Shown piece after piece: positions 25,365 through 41,468 of a DNA stretch of 64,000 nt (position 1 is its first letter; every line of letters starts with the position of its first letter). The notes beneath the pieces were generated by a model, which ran no database searches, was not told where the DNA came from, and saw nothing but the letters and a program-made list of their open reading frames with translations. Location: positions 1,612,001-1,676,000 of the forward strand of contig MQVO02000005.1 in the NCBI GenBank assembly GCA_001986395.2, given 5' to 3'. A program made the position numbers and the translations under genes. The DNA is from Irpex lacteus (taxonomy: Eukaryota > Basidiomycota > Agaricomycetes > Polyporales > Irpicaceae).

Positions 25365-26689
25365 TGTGATGGTTCGTTAGGGGTCGTGAACGACTAGATT
25401 AGATAGCGTTAGTATCGTGTCAAGCGAAAGGGGATATGCATGCCCACTTACAATAGATTAAGGGAGAGGGCGAGGTGTGCGGGGGAGGGAAGAGGATGAA
25501 GACAAGGATGTGAGATAGATTTGCTGACCTGCGGAGGAACTTATATAGCCAGGGTGGGGTCAGCCTCCTCCATCGTAATGTCAGGCACTCATTCCGCTCC
25601 TCACAGGATCCTAGTTCTATTGGCGCCCAGGTGACGACACAGTACAGCCAGGGCGCTAGAAAGGTCCCGAGAGTGGTGGACGTCACTGGGTGGCGGCGTG
25701 GACCCACCTCCTCCAACTTCATCACTTCTTGACCTCAAATCTATATGTTTCGCTCACAAAAGTGACACGAGGTGGAGGTTCCTGGAAGACTTTCACTTCA
25801 CAAGCTCTGGAATTGACGCTCCCAGAAACCAGACATTGTCCGCCTCATCGCACGTGGCAATGAATCACGTGCTCCCGGCTGTTCGCGCAGCTTGTGGGTG
25901 TTTGCGTGCGCTGTGGCCAAGCCTCTTTACATGCCAACTGCGTACACAGGGTTTGCTGCGTAGGGCAGTGACTGAACGAGGAAAACATTCAGCCAAAGCA
26001 CGACTTCCATGATATTCTCATATGCCACTTCCGCAGTCCAATCTTACAGGTCTTTCTAGCATCATGAATGTAATGCGACTAACGACACAAACTGTGATCC
26101 CCAGGGTATGTACAATGTCTTCTTCACCCATTCACTCGATTCGCGAGGCTAAACCCAGAGGGGCTGATAACGTCTATGTTTAGGTTATACACGCTGTAGC
26201 TCTAGCTCGCTTACAACGCGAGCAATCCTTTCATTGTCCTGCTATCAGTTATCCCAAGCAACTTCGGCTCTCGTCATGGCGTAGGCCCCTGGCTGGCCCC
26301 CTGCCTGTTCATAACGACCACTAAAATGGCGACCACAGAAACCTCGAGTTTGTCCATTTCGCGGGCGTCCAAAAATATATGATGGCCCTCGTCGGGCCAT
26401 GCCGCCGCCCAAAGGCCCTTTGTTTCATTGTACCGTCCAACATCCACGGGTCTGCTGGCCTTATATTTTTGAGAACAGTAGGCCCTGGGGATCACATTGA
26501 CAGGACGTATAAGAGCCGACATGAACGTGTCCCGCGTTTTGACGTGTCTTCGCTACTTCTGCGCTCCTCATCCTCTTTCTCTTGCCGAAGGTGCCACTGC
26601 TGACTGTCCAACACAACCTGCGTATTTAGACCTACAAAAGCCACCCGACTCCATCCTTATTTGTATCATTTGTAGATCCCATATACACT
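25365..26689. other. Divergent intergenic region
   Basis: These 1.3 kb lie between two gene starts that point away from each other and hold both promoters. A palindromic CACGTG lies near 25867 and could bind a bHLH factor, but one hexamer is weak evidence. No gene is supported. Confidence 0.45.
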
Positions 26690-29639
26690 ATGCAACGTCT
26701 CATGCGAAAGCGGTCAGGGTCGCTCTCCAGGTACGTCTCTTCTCATTGACGAGTCATTACGGTTGATGCTGACCGCCATGCGTATGTGCTTAGTACGGCT
26801 GAGGCTGCCCACCATGCCTCGGCAGAACCTAAGCCCGAACGACCAGGTCTCATTCGCAAACTATCACAGACATTCAGGTAGGCTGAGGTGGAAGTTATTC
26901 ATCGTCCCAAAACACCGAGTAACGTCATATATCGCGCAGCAGTAAATCATCGGATAATGCCTCTGAGGAGAAGACTCATCGCCCGAGGAAGCTTTCCCTT
27001 ACCGGTATCATGTCTTCGGTCAAGTAAGTCTCCGGCACACCTCTCCTCGTTGTATTTTCTCACCAAAACCATGTAATCTCCTTCCTCTCCGTTATCTACA
27101 TCATAGGGCATCAGCGTCACAAACATCCCTCCTCCTCACTTCCAAAGACTCAGACACATCCAGCATCACGTCCCGCTCTTCAACCTCTCAACGTCCGAAG
27201 ATATCCTCACCAACGAAGCTCCAGAAACCCCCTCCGAAGCCGAGCCACCGGATGAACCTCAAACCAGGAAAACATACCGCTGAGCGTACCTACTCAAAGC
27301 CCATCTCTCTCCCACATACTCGCGCGAACTCGTACCCAGCGCCGAAGAAGACGCATCACGCCAAGCCCATCTTGAAGGAGAATATCCGAAGGAAAGACGT
27401 GTTGCACTTCGAAGACCCGTCCATGGGGAGTAAGGGTAGGATTGGAAGCAGTGTTGGCAGCGAGGTGGCCGAGGATATAAAGGTAGAAGGAATCATTGGT
27501 GGTGGTGCTAGAGATGGGATAGAGGAAATCACGCAGCCTGCGGGTCAAGACAAGCAGCGATTACGAAGTTTTGGATCGAAAACCGATGAAAACAGGCAGT
27601 CTGAAAGTCTATCACCCCGGAAGCCTCGGCGAGGAACAAGCGAGTATGGTTTGAGTGTAACGGACGTATCCTTCACGGAGTCTACCTTCGAGCATATGCG
27701 GTTCACGGGAGTTCCGGTACCTTCCGTCCCGCACTTTGACTATCCGAAGCATACATTTACTCTTTCTGCTGCAGAAGAAACCAAGGTAGCTCCCGCACCA
27801 CCTCAAACGAAGCAATTCACCACTTCCATCCACGAACGCAGTGCATCCCCGATCTCACCCTTGACCTCGCTACCATGTTCCGAATATACACAGACAACAT
27901 CGGATCCGCTGCCAACAACCCCTGCCTCTGTCTATTCTTCGAGACTTGCGCCGCCGCCGACCCCCTTTAGCATCGACACGACACATACTTGCGACCGTGC
28001 ACCACCCCGCCAATCAATCCCTCTTACTCCTCCACCTATGGACTATATATCGTTTGCACCTTCGATCTGCAGTTCCCCGACTTCCTCAGTACTCTCCGAG
28101 AGAATTGTCATCCAACCCAGCACTATTGCGTCAGAGTCAGATTTTGACAAATCATATTCCGACGACGACTTGGACGAGGAGTTTGGTTCGGAATCAGACA
28201 GTTGCTACTCGCAATCGTCCTACCACCCAACTGTGATCGATGAGGCGCTCGACGCAGCAGATAAGATGCTGTTAGACCATGAGTTTTCCGTACCCTTGAA
28301 CGCGCCTCCCGTGCCGGTATTGCCAGCCAAGTTCAACACGCCTCCTGCGGACTTGAACACCCAGGGCCCTTCGATCATTCTTACAGCACGTTCCACGCCC
28401 TCTGTGGACGTTCGTACCCCTCCTCCGATCAATGTCCAAAGTTATGGCCGTACGCAAGTTCCTGGCCCTGTACCCATCCCAACTTCCAAGCCTGTACGTC
28501 CACTTCGCCTTGACCAGCAACAGTGCGCCGCGCCTCTCCAACCCCTTACCTCCATGGAGTCGATTTCCGGAATTCCAGCTGACGGCATGGATTTAACAAC
28601 TGCAACCACGTTTACCATTCCCGAACATCCTGATACACCTCCGGCACCTGCTCCTTATTCTAAATCGACCTCGACCACCACCATGAACAAGCCTCTACCC
28701 ATCGAGCTACTAAGACGCGCCTCTGCGAAGGAAGCTAGAGACATGAACCCCCCTTCACGACCGTACAGCCCAGAGTTCTACAGCACCCCCGCTATCATGC
28801 CTACAGCTCGCTCTCCACTATCTCCCTTGAACCCATCTATGCCTGCCAAGCCTTCAAGACCGAGACTGCAGAACCAATCGTCGACGTCGAGTTTGACTGC
28901 GCATAGTGTTAGGCATGGCCAGTTGAGCTCGAAGTCTTCGAGTGCGTCTATTTCTTCCAGGACAACTTCGGTGTCAAGGAAGAGTGCAAGAGAGGAAGAT
29001 CAGAATGATGAGGAGAGCATACGGGCGACGGGAGGTTTCAAGTCGTGGAAGAAGGCGAGCGGGAAGGTCTCGGGATCGTGGTATACCCCTGCTAAACCTC
29101 AACCTCAACCACAAGCTGTCTTCGTGCCCAGAGCCGCGTCCTCTGTGTCAACGACCAGGAGCGTAGACCCAAAGAGGACATATGTCCCCCCTCCGAATGG
29201 ACCCACCACGTCTTCGCGCCGGCACACGCCAAGCACTACCGCGTCTAGCCCTCCCAGGCCCCCAGTCGGTGCTCGCTCACAATCCGAACGCTCTGTGTCT
29301 ACAACAACGACCATCAGCCCTGCTGCATTGCGAATCTACGGTCCTCCCCTCAGTCAGCAGCATCACCACCAACACCAGTCCAAACCCAGCCCCCTCGGAC
29401 CTTCGTCATCTGCCAACACGAGCGTCGAGCGTCCATCACTCGCACATGCACCGATGTCGGACTCCCTATTATTTGCTCCTCCCGCCGTGCACAGCGCTCT
29501 TGGTGCTGGCATCATGCGACAATCTAGTCCGATGCCTCCGCTGAACAGGAACAAGGCGGAGAAGTCTGTGAAGGTCGTGGATGTGAAGGGTGCGAGGCAG
29601 AGTGTGAAAGTAACCGAGCATGGCACCCTTGACTCTTGA
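26690..29639 (+). CDS. Long intrinsically disordered Ser/Pro-rich protein, function unknown
   Basis: The spliced start is MQRLMRKRSGSLSR at 26690, followed by two short exons (SQTFR at 26878; LSLTGIMSSVK ending near 27027). One long exon then runs from about 27108 to the stop at 29639, giving about 890 residues. The product is dominated by Ser, Pro and Thr with scattered basic patches, an acidic run (DDDLDEEFGSESDS) and many SP/TP sites. No folded domain, signal peptide or membrane segment is visible. The only well-ordered looking stretch is GFKSWKKASGKVSGSWY near residue 640. Such proteins in fungi are often polarity, septation or kinase-substrate adaptors, but nothing here justifies a specific call. 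The reading frame is long, clean and consistently spliced, so the gene is real. Confidence 0.75.
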
Positions 29640-30097
29640 GCTGAGGTGGGGTATGTTGGTGGGACGGCTACCAAAGAGTATAATTAGGTGGACCGCCCAG
29701 TGACAGTCTAGCTAAGGGCGTGAGCGTGGTGGCTTCAGATGTGGTGAACTCTCCTCTCCTTTCTTTCTTTCTTTCTTTCTTTCTTTGATGTTCCTTCCCT
29801 ATATATTTCCCAAGAATCGCTTCGCTGAACTCTCGCTGATGTACAGTGCGACTCTAGCTACAGTCTTCAGATCATAACATGCTCTCTCCCTTTTCCTTCT
29901 GCTCTTTTGATTTTATCTTCTAGACTTCTACCTCATCGCATCCTTAGGCTTTTCGTACCGTGACGCGTACAGGCACACTCACTGTTTCCTATTCGCCCAC
30001 CGCTCTAGTTTCTCTGTAATAACAATGTATCGATAGTCGAATAAACCATGCATTATGAACACTTCTTACTTTCAAAATCGTTATACTCAGATGCTCA
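29640..30097. other. 3' region of the Ser/Pro-rich gene up to repeat copy A
   Basis: A pyrimidine-rich 3' flank that includes a TTTC microsatellite. The left edge of repeat copy A follows directly. No target-site duplication was recognisable at this junction. Confidence 0.5.
29759..29786 (+). repeat. (TTTC)n microsatellite
   Basis: About seven uninterrupted tandem copies of a TTTC tetranucleotide lie in the 3' flank of the Ser/Pro-rich gene. Confidence 0.9.
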
Positions 30098-30378
30098 ATG
30101 ACTTCAACCAATCAGAACTCGAGTCGCTCGATGATCGAAGTCAGCCATGTTCAACTTACCCCTTCCACTTTGGGCCTACTTGTCTCCTTCCCGCTTGCCC
30201 GCATTCCTCTTTCTCTTATCATCGCCCTTTACCTGGCTTCCCCGTTCAAGTTTCCTCTACTGTACTTAGGTGAATGGCTATCACCTACCTCAGCTATCAG
30301 ACCTCGAGATGCTGAGCCCCTTGCTTCACAGATAGATGTTACAAGTCTGGTTGGGAGAGGCGAGTGGGCTGGTGGGGG

Positions 30379-30404
30379 AAGAAAGCCCCACATGGGGCTT
30401 TCTT
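30379..30404 (+). repeat. Perfect 11-bp stem hairpin inside repeat copy A
   Basis: AAGAAAGCCCC is followed by a 4-nt spacer (ACAT) and then its exact reverse complement GGGGCTTTCTT. It directly follows a G-rich core. The corresponding site in copy B (about 47605-47632) keeps only a shorter, imperfect version. Confidence 0.8.
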
Positions 30405-31699
30405 CCACGTCTCTCCTTCGATACAAAGTGGTATGTGCTCCGTCGCTTCGTTTGTCGTGGCTGAGGACTTTTTTGCTTCGACTTTCCTCTGTGAACAACA
30501 TACAAGCGCCCCCTTCACGCAAAGGTACATCCGTCACTTGTCCGTAGCTTGGCTCAGGTGACTAGAACCCAACAAAATCTTGTGTAGCCGAAGTAAAATG
30601 GGCATGTCCTCGCAGTCAGCCTCAAGTTCGGTTCCTTTTGGGCTATGTCAACATAGAGTACCTGTTGAATCAAATTGAATGTAACACCGCGAACAATGCG
30701 CCGAATATACATGAATACCGTTCTCCTTACCAAATCCCTACCAGAACGTCAGAAGTATGAGTACTGAAGTGAGAGGCCAGCCGCCGTGTCAGCTACTTTC
30801 GCGGTCCTTGAGCGAACAAGTCAGCCAGCCCTAGCAAAGCCGTCTGTACTATAGAAAATGTTAGGCTGGTGTGGCGTGGGCCACTAGGAAGCAGTGACCT
30901 TAGCCAATGAGAGCGGTCCGATCATTGTCAACCACAGTCAGCCATGTTGAACTTCTCTGGGATGACAGGTCAGCCTCGTTCAACCAAGAGCATAAGTACT
31001 CGCCCGCCCCTCTCCTTCTCGTCCTCACTTCTCTTCCTCCTTCCACCACCTCCCCCTTCCTCTAATACACCTTTTCCTTTCTATTTCAACCTTGGTACGT
31101 GGTCACGAGTGGTCCACCTAGTTTGACCCTGTCTATCATAGAACATAACCTAAGTGATGCCACCGAGAGAGAACTCAAAGGTGTAGTCAGCGGCCTCTTG
31201 TCCCTCGAAGTGTTGATAGTCACGTTTTCACTAGGCCATCACCGTTCGCATGAAAGAAAGATAAGTACTTCATTCGTCTGTAATCTAAGTGCGCCATACC
31301 TCTAATCATGATGTCGCAGTCGTATGTAGGTGGATCTCCTAAGGGAAGGGTGGGTGGTTGGAGGATTTGTCTCGCACTTCGGTGTTCATCGCTACACTAG
31401 GTGTAAGTCGTCAGCCTCTCGATGCATATGGTTGCTATTGAGGTGCCTTTTAGATTCGAAGATGTTCCGTACTGTCGGTGAACTGTAGTGTTTCATTCGT
31501 TCCTAACCGTCCAGGTGAACCATACTGTGGGGAGAGACGGGTCGGGCGGGTGGGCGGAGTACATTCAAGCTGTACCTCGACATCTCTCTCTGCTCTCTGC
31601 TAGGTGTGCCATTAGCCTCTATGAGTATGATGCTAACTACTTGTTGAAGTCAGACGTGATGAAGGCGGTGAAGTGTTAGGTGAGTAATCTTGTTCTACT

Positions 31700-32935
31700 C
31701 ACCTCTTTTTCTCGTAGAGACCGGAGGGTGATGAACCTGAGATATCGTCTCTCATAACAGGTGTAGTCACTCCTCTCATAGTCCCCTATGCTCTGATAGT
31801 CACGTTCCAAGTAGGACTCCAAAATGTTGAAGGGCCAGAAGATGAGTAGCCTGGTCGCTGTTATGTCAGAGCTTCCCTCCTCTACTCATCATCTCGCGGT
31901 CCTTTACAGATATAGCAGGCAGGGGAGAGGCGGGCGGGTTGGTGGGCGAGGTGCTTGCACTTCGACGTCTCTCCTTAGAGGTTCGTCTCCAGCTTCTCTT
32001 GTCCAAACGTTGACAACCTTGCTTTACGTTAGCTCCATCGCGATGCACATAGTTGATGCTCTCACAAGTCAAAGCTGTAGTTGCCACTCTCATCTTCCTC
32101 GACGCTCTGATAGTCACAATCCCAGTAGCTCCCCAAGAACGCTGAAGAGCCAGAAGATGAGTAGCCTGGTCGCCGTTCATATCAGAGCTTCTATCCTCTA
32201 CTCATGATCTTGCGCTTCTTTGCAGGTAAAGCAGGCAGGGGAGAGGCGGGCGGGTTGGTGGGCGAGGTGCTTGCACTTCGACGTCTCTCCCTACAGAGGC
32301 ACGTCTCCGTTTCCTCAGTTCCAAGCGTTGACAATCGGCTCTATATCAGCTCCATCGAAGGCAATGCACATAGGTAGTAACTCACATACAAGGTGCAGTT
32401 GCCACTCTCATCTTCCCCGACGCTCTGATAGTCACGATCCCAGTAGATCCCCAAAACGTTAAAGGCTAGAAGATGAGTAATCTATTCGCCGTTCATGTCA
32501 GAGCTTCTCTCCTCTACTCATCATCTCGCGGTCCTTTACAGATATAGCAGGCAGGGGAGAGGCGGGTGGGCTGGTGGGCGAGGTGCTTGCGCTTCGACGT
32601 CTCTCCCTACAGAGGCACGTCTCCGTCTCCTCAGTTCCAAGCGCTGACGACCTGCCTTATTAGTTCCATCGCGGTGTGCATAGTTGGTGCCCTTACATAA
32701 AAGGTGTAGTCCCCACTCTCATCTTCCCCGACGCTCTGATAGTTACGATGTCAGTAAGGCGCCAAACACGTTAACGGGTCAGAAGATGAGTAGCCTGTTC
32801 GCTGTTATGTCAGAACTTCCCTCCTCTACTCATCATCTCGCGGTCCTTTACAGATAGAGCGGGCAGGGAAGAGACGGGCGGCTGGTGGGCGGAGTGCCTT
32901 GCGCTCCGACGTCTTTCCCTACGAAGGTGTGTCGT
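31700..32935 (+). repeat. Tandem array of ~315-bp units with G-quadruplex-type core (copy A)
   Basis: G-rich cores start near 31915, 32231, 32546 and 32859, giving spacings of 316, 315 and 313 bp. Each core contains GGGGAGAGGCGGGCGGG or a variant, then TGGTGGGCGAGGTGC and CTTCGACGTCTCTCC. Upstream of each core lie GATGAGTAG, about 32 nt, then CTACTCATC or a near match, and a 3' splice site-like pyrimidine-CAG. Less regular cores of the same kind occur near 31529, 33005 and 33181. The G-runs satisfy the G3-N(1-7) x4 rule for a quadruplex on the plus strand. The units carry no common open frame. Confidence 0.85.
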
Positions 32936-33420
32936 CGACTAATCTGTGCGTGGAACTGATTCAGTGGTTATGTTAGCTACCCGGAGAATGTCAACCTCAC
33001 TTACCGGAGGGAAGAGGCGGGCGGGTGGTGGGCGAGGTGCATCCCTCTTCGGGCTTGTACCTCGACGTCTCTTCCCAATACAAGGCACGTCTGTCGTCTT
33101 CCCCTCCATTACTGCTGATTACTGGTAGTCAGAACCATACAGCAAGACGCTTATCGATGCTCGACTTACCATTGGTGATTGGCAGGAAGAGGTGGGCGGG
33201 TGGTGGGCGAGGTGCATCCCTTCCCGGGCTTGTGCCTCGACGCCTCTTCCAAAAAGGTGCGATCCCAGCTGTGCTGTTTCTGCGTGCTGATACGTTTGTT
33301 CCCAGACTGACAAACATATAACAGCCATCAGTTGAGTAACTTCTGAGGCCTTTTCGGGCACCATCGCAAGCGCCGCTTCTTCTGCTCAGTCGAAAGTAGG
33401 TGAGCTGCCTTTACCCTAAG

Positions 33421-33782
33421 GGTGAGCTGACATCTCTAAAAGTCCAGATTGTACCATCCTTGGGGGCAAGAATGAATATTAGCTGACAACATAGGTAAGT
33501 CCTTTCCGTCACTTGTCACCAGTTCAAAGATTTTTACTGGGTCTGATACACGCCAAATCTACCTGTCTTATCAGTCTCGATGGGACCCAAATGTTTTGCA
33601 CGACTCACCTCACAAACCTGATAACAACCGCTACAGACCCTCTGCCAGATATCAGAATGGACTCTTATCAAATCCAAGTGCTCCATTAATCAAGACATCT
33701 CCACTCATACATACCACATCGCGTAGAAATGTTCAACACCCAACAGCCAACACCTCGTAACCTACCCTTTCACCCTACTGAC
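33421..33782. other. Junction between repeat copy A and the S28 peptidase gene
   Basis: A short flank with faint residual similarity to the inner end of copy B, then the 3' region of the peptidase gene. No gene is present. Confidence 0.4.
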
Positions 33783-36393
33783 TCACGCTTCAGTAGGCTT
33801 CCAATCCTTCAACCACTCCAACACAAACTCCACGATCTCCTCATGGATCTGCTGAATCTCAACCGGCTCGTCCTCCCTCTTCCTTAAACCGTTCTCGTCC
33901 CAATGGTGCACACCACCTATCACATTATCATTAATGTCAGCCAGCAGTTACGGTATCATAGGAGCTGAGATGGAGAAGATGGGGTGGAACGTACCTGGGA
34001 TGACCTTAAACGGACGAGCAAGCGTGTCAGGACGGTCCTTTGCGTAGTCACTGTGCGGCGTAGCTGGTCTCCACGGGTCCACTACATACAGCACAATCGA
34101 TCAGCACAAAAATGTGCGCATGGAGAAGAGGAGTGGAGGAGACGTACCTTCGCCGTCAATAAAAGCAAGTTTGTCAGCCGTAAGGTCGAACCCTCCGAGC
34201 TCGTTTACGACGGTGATGTTTGGCCACTCTGGGACTGTGAAGTGGTTGCCTGGGGGGAATGCCTTCATACAGACGGTGAAATTAGTACTGTACGAGGCAA
34301 AGCAATGTAAGAATGGTAGGAGAATGAGTACGAAGACGTACCTGACGACAGGTCATAGATGCGTATTCGAGAGTGAGAAGAGACGAGACGATGCGTGGGA
34401 GGCCTGGTGGGGGTGCGTCCTACAACAAGAATCACCAAACTTGTCAGCCCTTCCGCTGTTTGAGGCTAGGAGTGCATGGAACGTACGAAGAAATACCCCC
34501 ACTCGGTGCACACTTGGAAAAGCCAGAGTCTCCATGTGTCGTCCAGCGAGGTGCCGGTGTATGCTGAGTCGTCGAAGGTTCCGAAGCACTAGTATCATAG
34601 TAAAGCAAAAGTGAGGTGAGGTGCAGTTCGAGGGGCAAGGGAGAGAGAAGTGGGTAGAGGGAGAGAGTATGGGAGCGTACCTGCTCGATAGTGACGCCTT
34701 CGTCTACAGGGCACTTCGAAACGTAGTTCTACACAACCCACAGTGTTCAATATACACACGCAAACATCAAAATCAACACCAAAGTCCATTCGATACGTAC
34801 CTCACGAATATACTTCGCATAGTTCAAAATAGACACATCAAGCGCCAACCCGTCCTCGAAGGTCACCACCCTCGTCTCCGGATCGTACTCATACTTAGCA
34901 TCCTTGTCCTCGTTCAGCAAGTCCGCGTGGTGGCCGAAGATAGACTCGTCCGCGTGGCCAAAGATGGGCTCGTCCGCGTGGCCAAAGATAGGCTTGTCCA
35001 AAGCCTCGCAGAACTCGTCGAAGGCGGTGCTTCCCACTTCGGGGTCCCAGTTCTTAGCTTGCCATGAGCCTAGGGGGGACTGCACAGGCGAATTTGAATC
35101 CAGACAAAGTCAATAATTGTCTAAAAATTGAGAAGTCTCACACACCTGAACAAGCGACACAAAATCCTCATCATGCTCCAACTCCGCAACCCCAAACAGC
35201 CCCTTCAAATGCCTCTTCAGAACCCTACTGATCGCGTTGTCTTTCGCGAGGAGGATGCTGTCGATGGTGGCGACGGCGTTCTCGAGGTGGGCGGCGCAGG
35301 TGGGGGGTGCGGCGCGTCGGATTATTTCCATGTATTCCCAGTTTTCGATGGCGGCGTGGGTTACGGCTAGGGTGAGGTGGGGTGAGTAGAGTGGAATTGG
35401 AGGTGAGTTGTGGGTGGGGTGTTGTGAGTTGAGTGGGATTGAGTGAGGTGAGAGGGGGAGGGAGGGATGCTTACCGCTGGAGGCTATGGCGCCGAATACG
35501 AGGTCGGGGTAGAGGACTTTCATGTGCGCTGCGCGTGCGCCGGCGTATGATCCCTATGTACAGTAGTCCAAGTGCGATGAGACGGTGCGAATATATAGGT
35601 GTAGAAGGAAGGATGCACATACGCCGTAATATATCCATGGGGTGTTGGAGGCAGTCAGGGTTTCCTTGACACCGGGGAACTGGACGTTTGCCAGGAAGTT
35701 GGCAGAGTCTGCTGCTGACTGCGCGTTGTTCAAGAACCTATCGAAAGATGTTTTCATAATATGGGTGAGCAGTAGGGCTTAGGTCGTACCTCAAGGAGTC
35801 TGTGGTCAGGTTCTGGACGGCAATTGATTCGCCTGTCTCATCGTGTTAAAGCAATAGTCGAATGAAGCTTTAGAGAATATACCATAATATCTGGATACAG
35901 CGTCAGAAGTAAGTCACGAAATTAGTCATGCTACATACCTGTGCTCAAGGACTACACCAATACCCCCAGTAGCCTTAGCCACAATATCAGCAATCCCAGT
36001 ATCAAGGAACGGCAGACGATCCTCTCCGCTCGTCTCTCCACCATCAATAACTATAACAGGGGCACCAGCGCGAGGCTTATAGTGACGCGTATTAACCCAG
36101 TACCGTTGCCTGAACGTCTCGGACGAGTTCGAGAAGTGGTCAACCGGCTGGATGAACCAATGAGCGGGGAACTCTGGATACGGTCGTGCGTTGAGCTCGA
36201 GGGGAACTTGCTGAGACTCGTGAACGTTGAGCGAAGCTTGGGAGTACTCGGAGGCGAGCTTGTTGAGCTTCCAGAGGTTGATGCCCTGTGCGCCGAGGAC
36301 GCGCCAGTCGGTGTCGAGGGCGGCGGAGACGACTGTCGTGTGCGAGAGGACAGCGCCGAGCAGCAACGAGAACGAGGCTTTGAGGTGGACCAT
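33783..36393 (-). CDS. Secreted serine carboxypeptidase, MEROPS family S28
   Basis: It starts at ATG 36393 with a signal peptide (MVHLKASFSLLLGAVLSHTT) and stops at 33783, with about ten short introns. The N-terminal part has the S28 block FPAHWFIQPVDHFSNSSETF, RYWVNTRHY, VIVIDGGETSGED and VVLEHRY. The nucleophile motif GGSYAG is rebuilt across an intron at about 35566-35635 (WIYYG, then GSYAGARAAHM). Catalytic Asp and His are seen near the C-terminus in DGEVDPWRPA and GVHHWDENG. Family members (lysosomal Pro-X carboxypeptidase, DPP7 and fungal acid prolyl peptidases) cleave after proline at acidic pH. The gene lies between the two inverted repeat copies. An unusual in-frame 24-bp minisatellite sits in its middle. 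Confidence 0.93.
34921..34995 (-). repeat. In-frame 24-bp minisatellite within the S28 peptidase gene
   Basis: Three consecutive units of 27, 24 and 24 bp each begin GTCCGCGTGG on the plus strand. They encode three tandem PIFGHADE-like octapeptides, the third in reading order (SIFGHHADL) with one extra His. Confidence 0.9.
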
Positions 36394-36648
36394 CGTTGAA
36401 GGGGATGGTGGTTGTGTGGGAGAGCAAGCTCGGGATATTCACATAAATACTCGTGGATATTCGAAGTCCATATGGTCGCTTGCCGACTCGGAGGGCCGTG
36501 GGGTCACAGAGGGACGCGACTTGTCACAAACGCGTACCTGATCAGTTCCAGCAGCGCGTGGGTCACACTCGGCACTCTCGGCTGCCTATCTCCGGGCTCT
36601 GCCGTTGCATGGCGGCTACTCAGACAGAGGGCATTTCTTCAGATATTA

Positions 36649-41468
<4,820 letters not shown>

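Larger units (their letters stand above)
30098..33420 (+). repeat. Repeat copy A of an unclassified ~3.4-kb element (inverted partner at 44290-47920)
   Basis: Read on the plus strand, this block matches the reverse complement of 44290-47920 along its whole length, at roughly 80% by eye. The outer end begins with a CCAAT-containing segment (CCAATCAGAACTCGAGTCGC) followed by GTCAGCCATGTTCAACTT. A second related module occurs near 30880-30960 (CCAATGAG, then GTCAGCCATGTTGAACTT). Each ATG is followed by a pyrimidine-rich run. The inner half is a tandem array with a G-rich core. I found no transposase, reverse transcriptase, integrase, terminal inverted repeat or target-site duplication. Open frames inside it are not conserved between the copies. 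It is a diverged, apparently non-autonomous dispersed repeat whose class I cannot name. The inner boundary is approximate. Confidence 0.85.

Noticed and set aside
30098..30547. Open frames in the repeat copies (for example 30098-30547 plus and 47287-47868 minus) as protein genes
   Set aside because: The frames agree only over part of their length (LYLGE, DVT, LVGRG, WAGGGR), then shift by indels. Conservation is at the nucleotide level, strongest in the G-rich core, and not codon-like.
31700..32935. A CRISPR array or an ordinary satellite
   Set aside because: The units are ~315 bp in a eukaryotic genome, with diverged spacers and a fixed internal layout. They are neither short direct repeats with unique spacers nor a homogeneous satellite.
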